Positions 1-12,303 of a stretch of 64,000 bases of DNA are shown here, in pieces. This DNA comes from Methylopila jiangsuensis (GTDB lineage: Bacteria; Pseudomonadota; Alphaproteobacteria; Rhizobiales; Methylopilaceae): NCBI RefSeq assembly GCF_027922305.1, contig NZ_BSFK01000013.1:105972-169971 (forward strand), in the 5' to 3' direction. Position numbers and translations under genes: made by a program. The notes beneath the pieces are model-generated. The model saw only the letters and a program-made list of their open reading frames with translations, did no database searches and was not told the origin of the DNA. Each line of letters starts with the position of its first letter. Position 1 is the stretch's first letter.

Positions 1-305
1 GCGGCCGCTACCCGGCCATCAACATCCTGAAATCGGTGTCACGCACCATGCCCAAGGCGACGCCGGAGGAGCGCCGGCCGTTGATCGCCAGGGCGCGGCG
101 CGCCATGGCCACCTACAGCGACATGGAGGAGCTGATCCGCCTCGGCGCCTATCGCCCGGGATCGAGCCCGGAGGTGGACGAGGCCATCGCCCTGAACGGG
201 CCGTTCGAGCGGTTTCTTGCGCAAGGTAAGGAAGAAGCAACGCGTCTCGGAGAAGGCTACGCCCAACTGGATTCGATTTTAAGCGTCGGCGAAACCGGCC
301 GCTAA
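1..305 (+). CDS. fliI: flagellum-specific ATP synthase FliI, C-terminal end (partial)
   Basis: Only the last 100 or so codons are in the window; the reading frame is open from base 3 and the gene continues to the left. The segment begins GRYPAINILKSVSRTMP, which matches the conserved stretch after the catalytic core of FliI, the hexameric ATPase of the flagellar type III export apparatus. The helical C-terminal domain follows (repeated charged helices, ending SVGETGR). The Walker motifs would lie upstream, outside the window. FliJ follows after 15 bases, the usual FliI-FliJ order. An internal GTG at 36 is not a start. The related F1/V-type ATPases share this fold, but the FliJ neighbour makes the flagellar assignment firm. 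Confidence 0.9.
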   Translation, partial: GRYPAINILKSVSRTMPKATPEERRPLIARARRAMATYSDMEELIRLGAYRPGSSPEVDEAIALNGPFERFLAQGKEEATRLGEGYAQLDSILSVGETGR

Positions 306-320
306 CCCGCGTGTGCTTCC

Positions 321-746
321 ATGTCGGACATGAAATCCCGAGACACTCTCCTCAAGCTCAAGCGCTTTCAGGTCGACGATAAACGTCGTCAGGTCGTGCA
401 GATCGAGACGATGATCGCCGAATTCGAGCGCATGGCGACCGACCTCGACCGCGAAATCCTGCAGGAGCAGGAAAAAGCGGGCATCCACGACACGGCGCAT
501 TACGCCTACCCCACCTACGCCAAGGCGGCGCAGGGGCGGCGCGACAACCTGATGCGCTCCGCGGACGAACTCCGCGGCCAGCTCGCCGACGCCCAGGGCG
601 CGCTCGCCGAGGCGTTCGAGGAGCTGAAGAAGATCGAGATCCTGGAGGAGCGCGACAGCGCACGCGAGCGCCAGGCCGAGGCCGCCCGCGATCAGGCGGA
701 GATGGACCGCATCGGCCTGGCCGCCCACGAGGCGCGCGCCGGCTGA
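321..746 (+). CDS. fliJ: flagellar export protein FliJ
   Basis: A 141-residue, strongly helical, charged protein with no membrane segment, as expected of FliJ, the coiled-coil stalk-like partner that sits in the FliI ring and escorts export chaperones. The opening MKSRDTLLKLKRFQVDD and the following DKRRQVVQIETMIAEFERMATDLDREI are typical of the alphaproteobacterial FliJ family. It lies 15 bases after fliI and is probably cotranscribed with it. Two in-frame ATGs exist, at 321 and 330; the second gives the more usual N-terminus, and neither has a convincing ribosome binding site. No further flagellar gene follows, so the cluster ends here. Confidence 0.85.
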   Translation: MSDMKSRDTLLKLKRFQVDDKRRQVVQIETMIAEFERMATDLDREILQEQEKAGIHDTAHYAYPTYAKAAQGRRDNLMRSADELRGQLADAQGALAEAFEELKKIEILEERDSARERQAEAARDQAEMDRIGLAAHEARAG

Positions 747-888
747 CGGCCGGCGGGGATGTGGGCGATCCGGACGTTCACGCCGGTCCTAGGCTTTCAG
801 ACATTGCGTCACGCGTCGGTGGGCGCGCTGCTCCCCGCTACTGAGCGGCGGTGAACGGCTTTCTATGTCGGCTCGCTGAGCCTGATGG

Positions 889-1332
889 TCAGGCGGCTTT
901 GGCGCCCACCACGCGGTCCCGCGCAGCGGTCACCTCTGTCGCCAGAGCCGCGATCGCCTCCGCGTCGCAGCCGAGCGCCTTCAGCATGCGCGTCGGCACG
1001 TCCGCGGCGCGGGCCTGCATGGCCCGGCCGTCGTCGGTGAGGAACACGCGCACCTGCCGCTCGTCCTCTGGATCGCGCTGCCGCCGCACCAGCCCCGCCG
1101 CCTCCATGCGCTTCAGCAGCGGCGTCAGGGTGTTCGATTCGAGGAACAGCGCCTCGCCGAGCTGACCCACGGTGCGGCCGTCCCGCTCCCACAGCGCCAC
1201 CAGCGTCACATATTGCGGATAGGTCAGGCCGAGCGCGTCCAGCGCCGGCTTGTAGGCGCGGTTCATCGCCCCGTTCGCGGAATAGAGCGCGAAGCACAGC
1301 ATCTGGTCGAGGCGGGGGGCGGCGTCGGTCAT
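889..1332 (-). CDS. ohrR: OhrR, organic-hydroperoxide-sensing MarR-family repressor
   Basis: A 147-residue winged-helix protein of the MarR family. The N-terminus reads DQMLCFALYSANGAMNRAY; Cys13 matches the reactive cysteine of OhrR, which is oxidised by organic hydroperoxides and releases the repressor from DNA. The recognition region (SNTLTPLLKRMEAAGLVRRQRD) and the wing (DERQVRVFLT) are intact. The gene is divergent from ohr, the normal target of OhrR, with about 160 bases between the two starts holding the shared promoters and operators. No second conserved cysteine is evident in the C-terminal half, which would fit the one-cysteine type of OhrR; this last point is inference. Confidence 0.88.
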   Translation of the reverse strand: MTDAAPRLDQMLCFALYSANGAMNRAYKPALDALGLTYPQYVTLVALWERDGRTVGQLGEALFLESNTLTPLLKRMEAAGLVRRQRDPEDERQVRVFLTDDGRAMQARAADVPTRMLKALGCDAEAIAALATEVTAARDRVVGAKAA

Positions 1333-1399
1333 CGCGGGAGGTTAGCACGGCGATCATATCGCGTGCGACAGGATCGTATGCGTGACGAAGATGCCTGTC

Positions 1400-1420
1400 A
1401 TGCGTAAATTTATATCGTGG
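1400..1420. promoter_or_regulatory. candidate OhrR operator / ohr promoter region
   Basis: In a GC-rich gap between ohrR and ohr there is an AT-rich patch containing the perfect 8-base palindrome TAAATTTA (1405-1412). OhrR operators are AT-rich inverted repeats, so this is the best candidate for the control site. Assignment is by position and composition only. Confidence 0.35.
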
Positions 1421-1491
1421 ACGACATGATCGTGTGCGAAAAGAATATGGACCGGCGGCCGAGGGAGGCCGTCCAATCCGAGGAGATGACC

Positions 1492-1920
1492 ATGAAGACG
1501 CTGTACTCCACTTCCGCGACGGCGACCGGCGGCGGCCGCGACGGCCGCTCCGCCACCACCGACGGCAATCTCGCGGTCAGTCTGGTCGTGCCGAAGGAGC
1601 TTGGCGGCGCAGGCGGGGACGGGACGAACCCCGAACAACTGTTCGCGGTCGGCTACGCCGCCTGCTTCCTGGGCGCGCTGCGTTTCGCCGCCGGCAAGGC
1701 CAGGATCGCCGTTCCGGCGGACGCCTCGGTCACGTCGTCAGTCGGCATCGGCCCGCGCGACGACGGCACGGGCTTCAGCATCGAAGTGGCGCTGGAGGTC
1801 TCGCTTCCGGGCATGGAGCGGGCGGCGGCGGAGGATCTGGTCGCGCGCGCGCATGTGGTCTGCCCCTACTCGGAGGCGACCCGCGGCAATCTGGACGTGA
1901 AGCTGACCACGGTCGTCTGA
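1492..1920 (+). CDS. ohr: organic hydroperoxide resistance protein Ohr
   Basis: Ohr is a dithiol peroxidase that reduces organic hydroperoxides, including fatty acid peroxides. The 142-residue product begins MKTLYSTSATATGGG and carries both catalytic cysteines: Cys58 in the AACFLGAL motif and Cys124 in HVVCPYSEATRG. Arg16 and Glu48 correspond to the residues that activate the peroxidatic cysteine. The start at 1492 is chosen because GAGGAG ends 6 bases upstream and because the family begins here; ATGs further upstream (1417, 1486) are less likely. It is divergent from ohrR, so induction by peroxide is expected. Length and motifs are normal. Confidence 0.92.
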   Translation: MKTLYSTSATATGGGRDGRSATTDGNLAVSLVVPKELGGAGGDGTNPEQLFAVGYAACFLGALRFAAGKARIAVPADASVTSSVGIGPRDDGTGFSIEVALEVSLPGMERAAAEDLVARAHVVCPYSEATRGNLDVKLTTVV

Positions 1921-1949
1921 GGCGCGGCCGCGCGATCAGCGCGACGCCG

Positions 1950-3056
1950 TCACTTCCGGGCGAAGGGGCGGCGGTCGCGCGGCGGCGCGAGCTTCGCGGC
2001 CGGTTGGGAAATGGCGGCGGTGGTCTCCACCGCCGGCTCGCGGACCGGCGGCAGCGGCGCTGCGGCCATCGCCACGGTCTTCGGCGCGTCCACCGGCGCG
2101 GGTTTCGCCGCGACGGTCGCGCCGGGCTTCGCGGCGGCCGCTGCGGTGGCGCGCGGCGCGATCGGCGGCAGCGGCACGGCGGCGGCGTTCGCGGGCGGCG
2201 TGAGCTTGGCGAAGGCGGCCGTCGCGTCGTCGCGGCCGTTGGAATAGGCGGACGCCGTGGCGACCGGCGTTGCGGGGGCTGCGCCCGGCGCGGTGCGGTC
2301 GAACCCGCCGATGGCGTCCGACGCGGCGGCGATGCGCGAACCGGCCACCGTCGAGGGCATGACGCCGGGCGTCGCGGGCTGCGCGGCGATCTGCGGTGCG
2401 GCGGCGACGGCGATCGTCGTCGCGGGGCGCGTGGGCGGCAGCGGCGCCGCGGAGGCGAGCGCCGGCGCCGCGTTCACCGCGATCACGCGCGGCTGACGGG
2501 GCTCGGCCGTGGCGACGGTGGTGGTGACGACGGTCGCAGGCTTTGCGGCGTTCGCGACGACCTGCGCCGGGGCCTTGGCGCGGGCGTGCGGCGCCATCTC
2601 GATCGCCTGCGCGAACACGGCCGAGCCGCGACGGCCCATGCCCACCTGGTCCAGCAGGCCCTTGCGCTTGGCTTCGTAATAATAGCCGCTGGCGTAAAGC
2701 TGCACCGCGCGGTCGTGGTTTCCGCCGGCGGTCCTGTAGGCGCCGGCGAGGTAGCGCACGGCGTAGGTGAGGTTGGTGTCGGCGTCCAGCAGCCCGGCGG
2801 CGTCGCCCTGATAGCCCATGCCCTTCGCGGTGGCGTGCTTGATCTGCATCATGCCGTAATGGCCGCGATTGTAAGCTTTGGGATTGTAACGGCTTTCCCG
2901 CACGATCACCCGCCGCACCAGCGTTTCCGGCACTCCGTTCGCGGCCGCATGGCGGGCGATCATGGCGTCGTATTGCGCCGGGCCGGAGGCGCTCTGCGCC
3001 GCGGCCCCGTGCGTGATGACGACCGCCATGGCGATCCCGAACAGCCCTGCTTTCAC
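1950..3056 (-). CDS. exported lytic transglycosylase, SLT domain with Ala/Pro-rich tail
   Basis: The GTG at 3056 gives a 368-residue protein with a clean signal peptide (KAGLFGIAMAVVITHGAAAQS) and an AGGGA ribosome binding site; the ATG at 3113 would add 19 residues before it. A soluble lytic transglycosylase domain follows, with the catalytic glutamate in VRESRYNPKAYN (about residue 54) and the motifs GMMQIKHATAKGMGY and NLTYAVRYLAG. This family cleaves the MurNAc-GlcNAc bond of peptidoglycan to form anhydro ends. From about residue 165 the protein is a long low-complexity stretch rich in Ala, Pro, Thr and Val, probably disordered in the periplasm. It is convergent with ohr. The exact Mlt/Slt subgroup cannot be assigned. 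Confidence 0.8.
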   Translation of the reverse strand: MKAGLFGIAMAVVITHGAAAQSASGPAQYDAMIARHAAANGVPETLVRRVIVRESRYNPKAYNRGHYGMMQIKHATAKGMGYQGDAAGLLDADTNLTYAVRYLAGAYRTAGGNHDRAVQLYASGYYYEAKRKGLLDQVGMGRRGSAVFAQAIEMAPHARAKAPAQVVANAAKPATVVTTTVATAEPRQPRVIAVNAAPALASAAPLPPTRPATTIAVAAAPQIAAQPATPGVMPSTVAGSRIAAASDAIGGFDRTAPGAAPATPVATASAYSNGRDDATAAFAKLTPPANAAAVPLPPIAPRATAAAAAKPGATVAAKPAPVDAPKTVAMAAAPLPPVREPAVETTAAISQPAAKLAPPRDRRPFARK

Positions 3057-3152
3057 GCGTCCGGTCCCTGGCCGTGGCGACGAAGGTTCTGGATCACGCC
3101 CAATTGAGGCCATTCCGTGACCTGTGGCCCGATTTGGGACGCATTCCGCTCT

Positions 3153-4145
3153 TCAACCCCCTTCGTCATCCGCCTTGCTCAGCCAGAGGTTGAGGCTCGG
3201 CGGCCGCTCATCGCTCAGTTTCAGGATGGTCTCGCGCAGCCAGCGGTGGCCGGGATCGGCGTCATAGGAGGCGTGCCAGAGCATGGAAATCGCCACGTCC
3301 GGCAGCAGCACGGGGGCGGGGCTGACGGCGAGGTCCAGCACCTCCGCGAAATAGCGCGCCACGCGGGCGTGCATGGTGGCGATCACCGGCGCCTGCTTCA
3401 CCACGAAGGGCGCGGCGGTGAAGCGCGGCGAGGTGAGCGCGATGTCCCTCGACAGGCCGATCTTCGCCAGCGCGTCGTCCACCACGCCGTGCGGGGTCTC
3501 CACCAGACTCGTCAGAACATGGGGCAGGCGCACATAGTCCTCGAGCGAGATCGGCGGCGTCACGCCGATCAGCTCGGGGTTGAAGATGCAGAGATAGCTC
3601 TCCCGCTGCAGCAGCCGGCGCTTGTGGTGCAGCTCCCCGTCCTCGAACAGGCCGATGCCCAGATCGACCCGGTCCTGGTCGAGATCCTGCAGGATGCGGA
3701 TGCGGTCGATGGTGCGCAGCAGCAGCCGCACGCCGGGCGCTTCCTTCCTGAGCAGCGCGATCAGCTTCGGCATCAGCAGCACCTCGGTGCTGTCCGGCAT
3801 GCCGATGGTGAAGGTGCGCTCCTCGGTCGCCGGATCGAACGCCTCCCGCCGGGCCACCATCTCCTGAATCTGCGCCAGAGCCGCCCGCGCCGGCTGGATC
3901 AGCGCCTGCGCCCGCGGGGTGACGCGCATGCCCTGCGGCCCGCGGATCAGCAGCTCGTCGCCGAACATGGTCCGCAGCCGCGCCAGCGCGTGGCTCATGG
4001 CCGACTGGCCGAGGCCGACCCGAGCCGCGGCCCGGGTGACGCTGCGCTCCGTCACAAGCGCGTCGAACGCCACCAGCAGGTTGAGGTCGAGCCGACTTAA
4101 ATTGGCGTGGTCGATATTCAATATGAATCCGATCGTTTTGATCAA
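3153..4145 (-). CDS. LysR-family transcriptional regulator, NodD-like
   Basis: A 330-residue LysR-type regulator. The N-terminal helix-turn-helix reads LDLNLLVAFDALVTERSVTRAAARVGLGQSAMSHAL in successive segments, close to the NodD/NahR/LinR branch, followed by the two-lobed effector-binding domain (DSTEVLLMPKLIALLRKEAPGV and so on). No ATG opens the frame: the candidate starts are TTG at 4145 and TTG at 4121, neither with a good ribosome binding site. An inverted repeat, ATTCA-3-TGAAT, at 4116-4128 overlaps the start region and could be an autoregulatory site. The neighbour across the gap is a small exported protein; whether it is the target is unknown. The effector cannot be named. Confidence 0.82.
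   Translation of the reverse strand: MIKTIGFILNIDHANLSRLDLNLLVAFDALVTERSVTRAAARVGLGQSAMSHALARLRTMFGDELLIRGPQGMRVTPRAQALIQPARAALAQIQEMVARREAFDPATEERTFTIGMPDSTEVLLMPKLIALLRKEAPGVRLLLRTIDRIRILQDLDQDRVDLGIGLFEDGELHHKRRLLQRESYLCIFNPELIGVTPPISLEDYVRLPHVLTSLVETPHGVVDDALAKIGLSRDIALTSPRFTAAPFVVKQAPVIATMHARVARYFAEVLDLAVSPAPVLLPDVAISMLWHASYDADPGHRWLRETILKLSDERPPSLNLWLSKADDEGG
4116..4128. promoter_or_regulatory. inverted repeat at the start of the LysR-type gene
   Basis: ATTCAATATGAAT is a perfect 5-3-5 inverted repeat in an AT-rich patch at the upstream edge of the regulator gene. LysR proteins often bind dyads of this size and repress their own gene. If translation starts at the TTG at 4121, the dyad covers the start codon. 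Function is inferred. Confidence 0.3.
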
Positions 4146-4220
4146 TGACGAAGGGATAAGTATCTTGGGCGCAGATCACGGGGATCAGCCCCGGAGACAT
4201 CGCTTCCGGAGAGTTTCACC

Positions 4221-4553
4221 ATGTCGCTGCGCGCTGCAATCGTCTCTGTCGCCCTCGTCGCTTCCGTCGCCTCGGCGGGCGCGGTCGAGCTCAACGCCGG
4301 CTCCGCGAGCCGGATCGAGATCGGCGACCGCAAGGGCGTCGTCTATTACACCGTGGAGCCGGCGGGCTACCGGGTCGTCGCGGGCCTCGCCCGCGGCAAG
4401 GACGTTCCGCCGCTGCGGTTCGAGACCACGCTCGCGGGCGACCAGCGCGTGCTGGCTCTGTCGCCGCAGGGGCTCGGGCAGCCCGTCGCCGCGCTCGAAA
4501 TCGTGCGTCAGGGCGACCGGGTCTACGTGCGCCCGCTCGGCGCAGGGCTCTGA
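4221..4553 (+). CDS. small exported protein of unknown function
   Basis: A 110-residue protein with a clear Sec signal peptide (MSLRAAIVSVALVASVASAGAVE, cleavage near residue 20). The mature part, about 90 residues, looks like a single beta-rich domain with alternating hydrophobic residues (VVYYTVEPAGYRVVAGLA, RVLALSPQGL, AALEIVRQGDRVYVRPL) and no cysteine. I do not recognise a family. The start has no strong ribosome binding site but the signal peptide supports it. It is divergent from a LysR-type regulator and ends in a strong hairpin, so it is its own transcription unit. It may bind something in the periplasm; nothing in the sequence says what. Confidence 0.7.
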   Translation: MSLRAAIVSVALVASVASAGAVELNAGSASRIEIGDRKGVVYYTVEPAGYRVVAGLARGKDVPPLRFETTLAGDQRVLALSPQGLGQPVAALEIVRQGDRVYVRPLGAGL

Positions 4554-4570
4554 GGCCCGCCGGAACGCCG

Positions 4571-4599
4571 CTGACGTGAGACCCTCGGGCTCACGTCAG
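4571..4599 (+). terminator. stem-loop after the small exported protein gene
   Basis: CTGACGTGAG (4571-4580) pairs perfectly with CTCACGTCAG (4590-4599) across a 9-base loop, 18 bases after the stop codon. No T-run follows, so it may act as a 3' end stabiliser or a weak terminator between convergent genes. Confidence 0.5.
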
Positions 4600-4733
4600 C
4601 CCGCGGGACACACGGGTTTCCTCCCGTCCTCGCCTCGTCCTGGCTCGAGGTCGGGGACCGCAACGCAAAGCGCGCCGCGCACGCCCGAGTGGGGCCTGCG
4701 CGGCGCGCTTCCGTTCAGCCTTGAGACGCGGCG

Positions 4734-6194
4734 TCAGCCCTGACGACGGTCACCGCCGCCGCCGCCCCGGCGGGGACGGCGCGCGGGACGCTCGCCGGAC
4801 GGCTTCATGAAGCCGACGGAGGCCATGTCGCCGTCCGACCCGCGGCGGCCGCCCTCGGCGCGGGCGCCGTGCTGGGCGGAATGGCCCTGCGGCCGGCGCT
4901 GCTCATGGGCCCGGCTGGGCTCGCCGTGGTTCGGACGCGAGCCGTTGGCCTGACGCGGCTTGCCCTGGCCCTGCGCCGGGCGCTGGCCCTGCGGACGGGG
5001 CTGGCGCTGCTGCTGGCGGCCCTTCTGGGAGGCGGCGCCGTCGCCTTCCGGCTCGGCCTTGCCGGCGTCGGAGCGGCGATCCTCGGCCGGGATCGACTGG
5101 CGGATCAGGCGTTCGATGTCGCGCAGGTACATGCGCTCGTCGTTGGCGACCAGCGAATAGGCGACGCCCTCCGCGCCGGCGCGGGCGGTGCGGCCGATGC
5201 GGTGGACATAGGACTCCGGCACGTTCGGGATGTCGTGGTTCACCACATGGGTGACGCCGTCCACGTCGATGCCGCGGGCGGCGATGTCGGTGGCGATCAG
5301 GATCTTGATGTGGCCGGTGCGGAACGAGCCGAGCGCGCGCTCGCGCTGGGACTGGCTCTTATTGCCGTGGATGGCGGCGGAGCCGACGCCGGCCTCCTCG
5401 AGCTGGCGCACCACCTTGTCGGCGCCGTGCTTGGTGCGGGTGAACACCAGCGCGCGGTCGATGGCGGGGTCGCTCAGCAGCTCGACCAGCACGGCCTTCT
5501 TGCCGCTCTGCTCCACGAAGATGACCTTCTGCTCCACCCGGTCGGCCGTCTTGGCGACGGGCGTCACCGCCACGGTCGCCGGATCGGTCAGCATGGTGTC
5601 GGCGAGGTCCTTGATGGTCTTCGGCATGGTGGCCGAGAAGAACATCGTCTGCCGGCGGTGCGGCAGCATGGGGACAACGCGGCGGATGGAGTGGATGAAG
5701 CCGAGGTCCAGCATCTGGTCGGCCTCGTCCAGCACGAAGAACTCCACCTGGTCGAGGCGGAGCATCTTGCCGTCCACATGGTCGAGCAGGCGGCCGGGCG
5801 TGGCGACGAGGATGTCCACGCCGTTGGCGAGCTTGCGCACCTGCGGGCCGGCGGCCACGCCGCCGAACACCACCGCGATGGAGAGCTTCAGGTTCTTGGA
5901 GTAGGAGCGGAACGAGTCCGCGATCTGGCTGGCGAGCTCGCGGGTGGGGGAGAGCACCAGCGTCCGGCAGCCGCGCCGGGGCGCGATGCGGGGATTGGCC
6001 ACCAGCTTCTCGATGATCGGAAGCGCGAAGGCGGCGGTCTTGCCGGTGCCGGTCTGGGCGATTCCCATCAGGTCGCGGCCCGCGAGCAAGGACGGAATGG
6101 CCTGGGCCTGGATCGGGGTCGGCGTTTCATAGCCGTCCGCCGCGAGCGCCTTGAGGATGGGCTCCGAAAGGCCGAGGTCTTTGAAGGTCGTCAC
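4734..6194 (-). CDS. rhlE: DEAD-box ATP-dependent RNA helicase, RhlE type
   Basis: A 486-residue helicase that unwinds structured RNA, with likely roles in ribosome assembly and RNA decay at low temperature. In order: Q motif (TPTPIQAQAIP, residues 24-34), Walker A AQTGTGK (46-52), PTREL, GG, TPGR, DEAD (156-159), SAT (187-189), then in the second RecA domain the motifs VFTRTKHGADK, ATDIAARGIDVDG and HRIGRTARAG. A basic, low-complexity tail of about 100 residues rich in Arg, Gly, Gln and Pro follows (GQRPAQGQGKPRQ, ARRPRRGGGGG), as is common for RhlE and useful for RNA binding. All catalytic motifs are intact. It stands alone between a hypothetical gene and pgi. Confidence 0.93.
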   Translation of the reverse strand: MTTFKDLGLSEPILKALAADGYETPTPIQAQAIPSLLAGRDLMGIAQTGTGKTAAFALPIIEKLVANPRIAPRRGCRTLVLSPTRELASQIADSFRSYSKNLKLSIAVVFGGVAAGPQVRKLANGVDILVATPGRLLDHVDGKMLRLDQVEFFVLDEADQMLDLGFIHSIRRVVPMLPHRRQTMFFSATMPKTIKDLADTMLTDPATVAVTPVAKTADRVEQKVIFVEQSGKKAVLVELLSDPAIDRALVFTRTKHGADKVVRQLEEAGVGSAAIHGNKSQSQRERALGSFRTGHIKILIATDIAARGIDVDGVTHVVNHDIPNVPESYVHRIGRTARAGAEGVAYSLVANDERMYLRDIERLIRQSIPAEDRRSDAGKAEPEGDGAASQKGRQQQRQPRPQGQRPAQGQGKPRQANGSRPNHGEPSRAHEQRRPQGHSAQHGARAEGGRRGSDGDMASVGFMKPSGERPARRPRRGGGGGDRRQG

Positions 6195-6468
6195 GTGTGA
6201 AAAATCTTTCGTGCAGCCGTGCGCGGGCGCAGCTTCGCGGGCGCGAAGGCGCGGCGACGGCGGGTGCGTTGAGACGCGCCCCGCGTGATCTGGGCTGTCG
6301 ATGAATGCTGGATGCGCCCGGCAGGTCCGGCGAGGGCCGGCGTCACGCGGCCAAGGCGCTTATGTCTCGCTTAAGTAAAGCGATGGAGCATATGTGCGCT
6401 TGCGAAGAGGTGAAGTCAAGGTTCGTTTGAACCCGGATGCGAAAGCGCGGTTTCGAGCGCTTCCAGCG

Positions 6469-8106
<1,638 letters not shown>

Positions 8107-8245
8107 CGAAGTCTCCGGGGGAGGGACGTCGTCAGGACGGGCGGCGCGGGAGCGTCAGAATCGCGGGCAAGATAGGGCGTTTCGGGCGCGGCGCGAGCGG
8201 CGACTCTCGGCTTATGCGTCAAAATGGGACGGCGCGGCTGGGACG

Positions 8246-10054
<1,809 letters not shown>

Positions 10055-10085
10055 GCCACTGCGCTCCTCTTCGTCTGGTCCCGTC

Positions 10086-10796
10086 TCAGGCCGCCCACAC
10101 CACGTCGAGCGGCCGGGGGGCGTGGTCGATCACGGCGCGGATCGGCATGGCGAGCGGGTCGGTGCCCACCAGCGCCTCGTCCAGCACGCGCTTCTTGTCC
10201 TCGCCCTCGATGTGGAGGACGAGCAGCTTGGCGGAAATGAGCGCCGGCAAAGTGAAGGTGATGCGGGGCTCGATCGCGGCCGCGGCGCGCATGGGGATGA
10301 CGAGCGCCCGGCCGGTGGGGTCGATGGCGTCCTCCAGCCGGTCGCCGCCTGGGAAGAACGAGGCGGTGTGCCCGTCGCCGCCCATGCCGAGAATGGCGAC
10401 GGTGAGCGGCGCCGGCAGGTCCGCAGCCCGCTCCGTCACTTCGGGAAGCCCGCCTTCGGGCGAGGCGGCGTCGGTGACGAGCGGCACGAAGCTCGCGGCG
10501 GCGGCCGCGTTCTGCAGCAGGTTGTCCTTGACGAGCTTGGCGTTGGAGCGCGGCTCGGTGTCCGGCACCCAGCGCTCGTCCACCAGCGTCACGGTCACGG
10601 CGCTCCAGTCCAGATCGGCGCGGGACAGCTTCTGGAAATAGAGCTTGGGCGTGGAGCCGCCGGACACCGCGAGCGTCGCCGCGCCGCCGTCCGCGATCTC
10701 GGAGCGCAGCGCGTCGGCGGTGCGCTGGGCCAGGGCCGCAGCCAGCGCGTCGCGGCTGTCGTAAGCGGTCAGATCGATGCGGCGTTCCGGCGTCAC
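10086..10796 (-). CDS. pgl: 6-phosphogluconolactonase
   Basis: Hydrolyses 6-phosphogluconolactone, the product of Zwf, to 6-phosphogluconate. The 236-residue protein is of the DevB/NagB-like Pgl type, with [14 protein letters not shown] near the N-terminus, [22 protein letters not shown] (two adjacent segments) and the [14 protein letters not shown] motif. Its ATG overlaps the zwf stop by 4 bases, showing translational coupling, and edd follows 31 bases later. Length and motifs are normal. Confidence 0.93.
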   Translation of the reverse strand: MTPERRIDLTAYDSRDALAAALAQRTADALRSEIADGGAATLAVSGGSTPKLYFQKLSRADLDWSAVTVTLVDERWVPDTEPRSNAKLVKDNLLQNAAAAASFVPLVTDAASPEGGLPEVTERAADLPAPLTVAILGMGGDGHTASFFPGGDRLEDAIDPTGRALVIPMRAAAAIEPRITFTLPALISAKLLVLHIEGEDKKRVLDEALVGTDPLAMPIRAVIDHAPRPLDVVWAA

Positions 10797-12274
10797 GACG
10801 CCTCCTCATGCCAGGTGCGGCCGTCGCGCTCGATCAGCGCCACGGCGGCGGATGGGCCCCAGGTGCCGGCGGTGTAGGCCGCGGGCGGCTGGCCGAGCCG
10901 CGACCACGCCTCGAGGATCGGATCGGCCCAGACCCAGGCCGCCTCCACCTCGTCGCGCCGCATGAACAGGGTCTGGTTGCCCCGGATCACGTCCATCAGC
11001 AGCCGTTCATAGGCGTCGGGGTTACGCACCTTGAACGTGTCGGCGAAGGAGAGGTTCAGCGGCACCTCGCGGAATCGCAGGCCGCCGGGGCCGGGATCCT
11101 TGATCATCAGGTAGAGCTTCACGCCCTCGTCCGGCTGCAGGCGGATGACGAGCCGGTTCGGCGCCAGGAAGCCGCCCGCCGCGCCGAAGATCGACAGCGG
11201 CGTCTCCCGGAACTGGATCACGATCTCCGACACCTGCGACGGCAGGCGCTTGCCGGTGCGGAGATAGAACGGCACGCCGGCCCAGCGCCAGGTGCGCACT
11301 TCGGCCTTCAGCGCCACATAGGTCTCGGTCGCGCTTTCCGCGCCGTCGCCCAGCTCCTCCAGATAGCCGGGCACGGACTGGCCGTCGACGGCGCCCGAGC
11401 GGTACTGCCCGCGGACGGTGAGCGTGCGCACGGTCGCGTCGTCGATGGGCTTCAGGGCGCGCAGCACCTTCAGCTTCTCGTCGCGCAGCGAGTCCGCGTT
11501 CAGCTCTCCCGGCGGCTCCATGGCGACGAGGCACAGCAGCTGCAGGATGTGGTTCTGCACCATGTCCCGCAGCGCGCCCGAGGTGTCGTAATAGCCGCCG
11601 CGGGAGCCGACGCCGATCTTCTCCGCCACCGTGATCTGCACATGGTCCACATGGGCGGAATCCCACACCGGCTCGAACAGCACGTTGGCGAAGCGCAGCG
11701 CCAGCAGGTTCTGGACCGTCTCTTTCCCGAGATAGTGGTCGATGCGGTAGATCTGGCTTTCGTCCAGCACGTCGCCCACCGCGGCGTTGATCTCCTGCGC
11801 CGAGGCGAGATCCTTGCCGAGCGGCTTCTCCAGCACCACGCGGGTGCGGCCGCTGATCAGGTCGTGCTTTTTCAGATTGTGGGCGATGGCGTCGAACAGC
11901 TCCGGCGAGGTGGCGAGGTAGAACGCCCGCACCCGGTCCAGCCCCTCGGCCAGCAGCGTCTTCAGGTCGTCCCAGCCGGCGTCGCCCACGGCGTCGATGG
12001 TGACGTAGTCGAGCCGGTCGAGGAACCGCTCCAGCGCCGCGTCCTCAAGCTCGCTCTTCGGCACGAAGATGGTGAGCGCCTCGCGCACCTCCGCGCGGAA
12101 GGCGTCGCGGTCCAGCTCCTTGCGCGAGACGCCGATGATGCGGGTGGGGTCGGTGAGCTGGCCGTCGTGGTCGCGGCGGAACAGGGCCGGAAACAGCTTG
12201 CGGTGCGCCAGATCCCCGGTGCCGCCGAACACGACGAGATCGAACGGGTCCACGGCCACGATGCGGCTCGTCAT
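10793..12274 (-). CDS. zwf: glucose-6-phosphate 1-dehydrogenase
   Basis: Oxidises glucose 6-phosphate to 6-phosphogluconolactone with NAD(P)+. The ATG at 12274 is chosen over 12307 because GGAGAG lies 8 bases upstream and the dinucleotide fold (DLVVFGGTGDLAHRKLFPAL) then starts at a normal distance; the product is 493 residues. The catalytic motif RIDHYLGKETVQNLLALRF and the downstream VQITVAEKIGVGSRGGYYD are intact. It is the first gene of zwf-pgl-edd. About 30 bases upstream of the start there is a perfect 6-5-6 inverted repeat that could bind a sugar-acid-responsive regulator. Confidence 0.95.
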   Translation of the reverse strand: MTSRIVAVDPFDLVVFGGTGDLAHRKLFPALFRRDHDGQLTDPTRIIGVSRKELDRDAFRAEVREALTIFVPKSELEDAALERFLDRLDYVTIDAVGDAGWDDLKTLLAEGLDRVRAFYLATSPELFDAIAHNLKKHDLISGRTRVVLEKPLGKDLASAQEINAAVGDVLDESQIYRIDHYLGKETVQNLLALRFANVLFEPVWDSAHVDHVQITVAEKIGVGSRGGYYDTSGALRDMVQNHILQLLCLVAMEPPGELNADSLRDEKLKVLRALKPIDDATVRTLTVRGQYRSGAVDGQSVPGYLEELGDGAESATETYVALKAEVRTWRWAGVPFYLRTGKRLPSQVSEIVIQFRETPLSIFGAAGGFLAPNRLVIRLQPDEGVKLYLMIKDPGPGGLRFREVPLNLSFADTFKVRNPDAYERLLMDVIRGNQTLFMRRDEVEAAWVWADPILEAWSRLGQPPAAYTAGTWGPSAAVALIERDGRTWHEEAS

Positions 12275-12303
12275 CGGCGCTGCTCTCCACGACGTTCCAT
12301 GTT

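Noticed and set aside
1417..1491. Longer Ohr from the upstream ATG at 1417
   Set aside because: The added residues are unlike the family, and GAGGAG is placed for the start at 1492.
4571..4599. Operator for rhlE or the LysR protein
   Set aside because: It is at the 3' end of a gene and between convergent genes, so a transcript-end hairpin is more likely.
6195..6468. Possible small gene or RNA in the 274-base gap between pgi and rhlE
   Set aside because: Only weak, short ORFs and no tRNA-like or other RNA fold seen; probably the rhlE promoter and leader.
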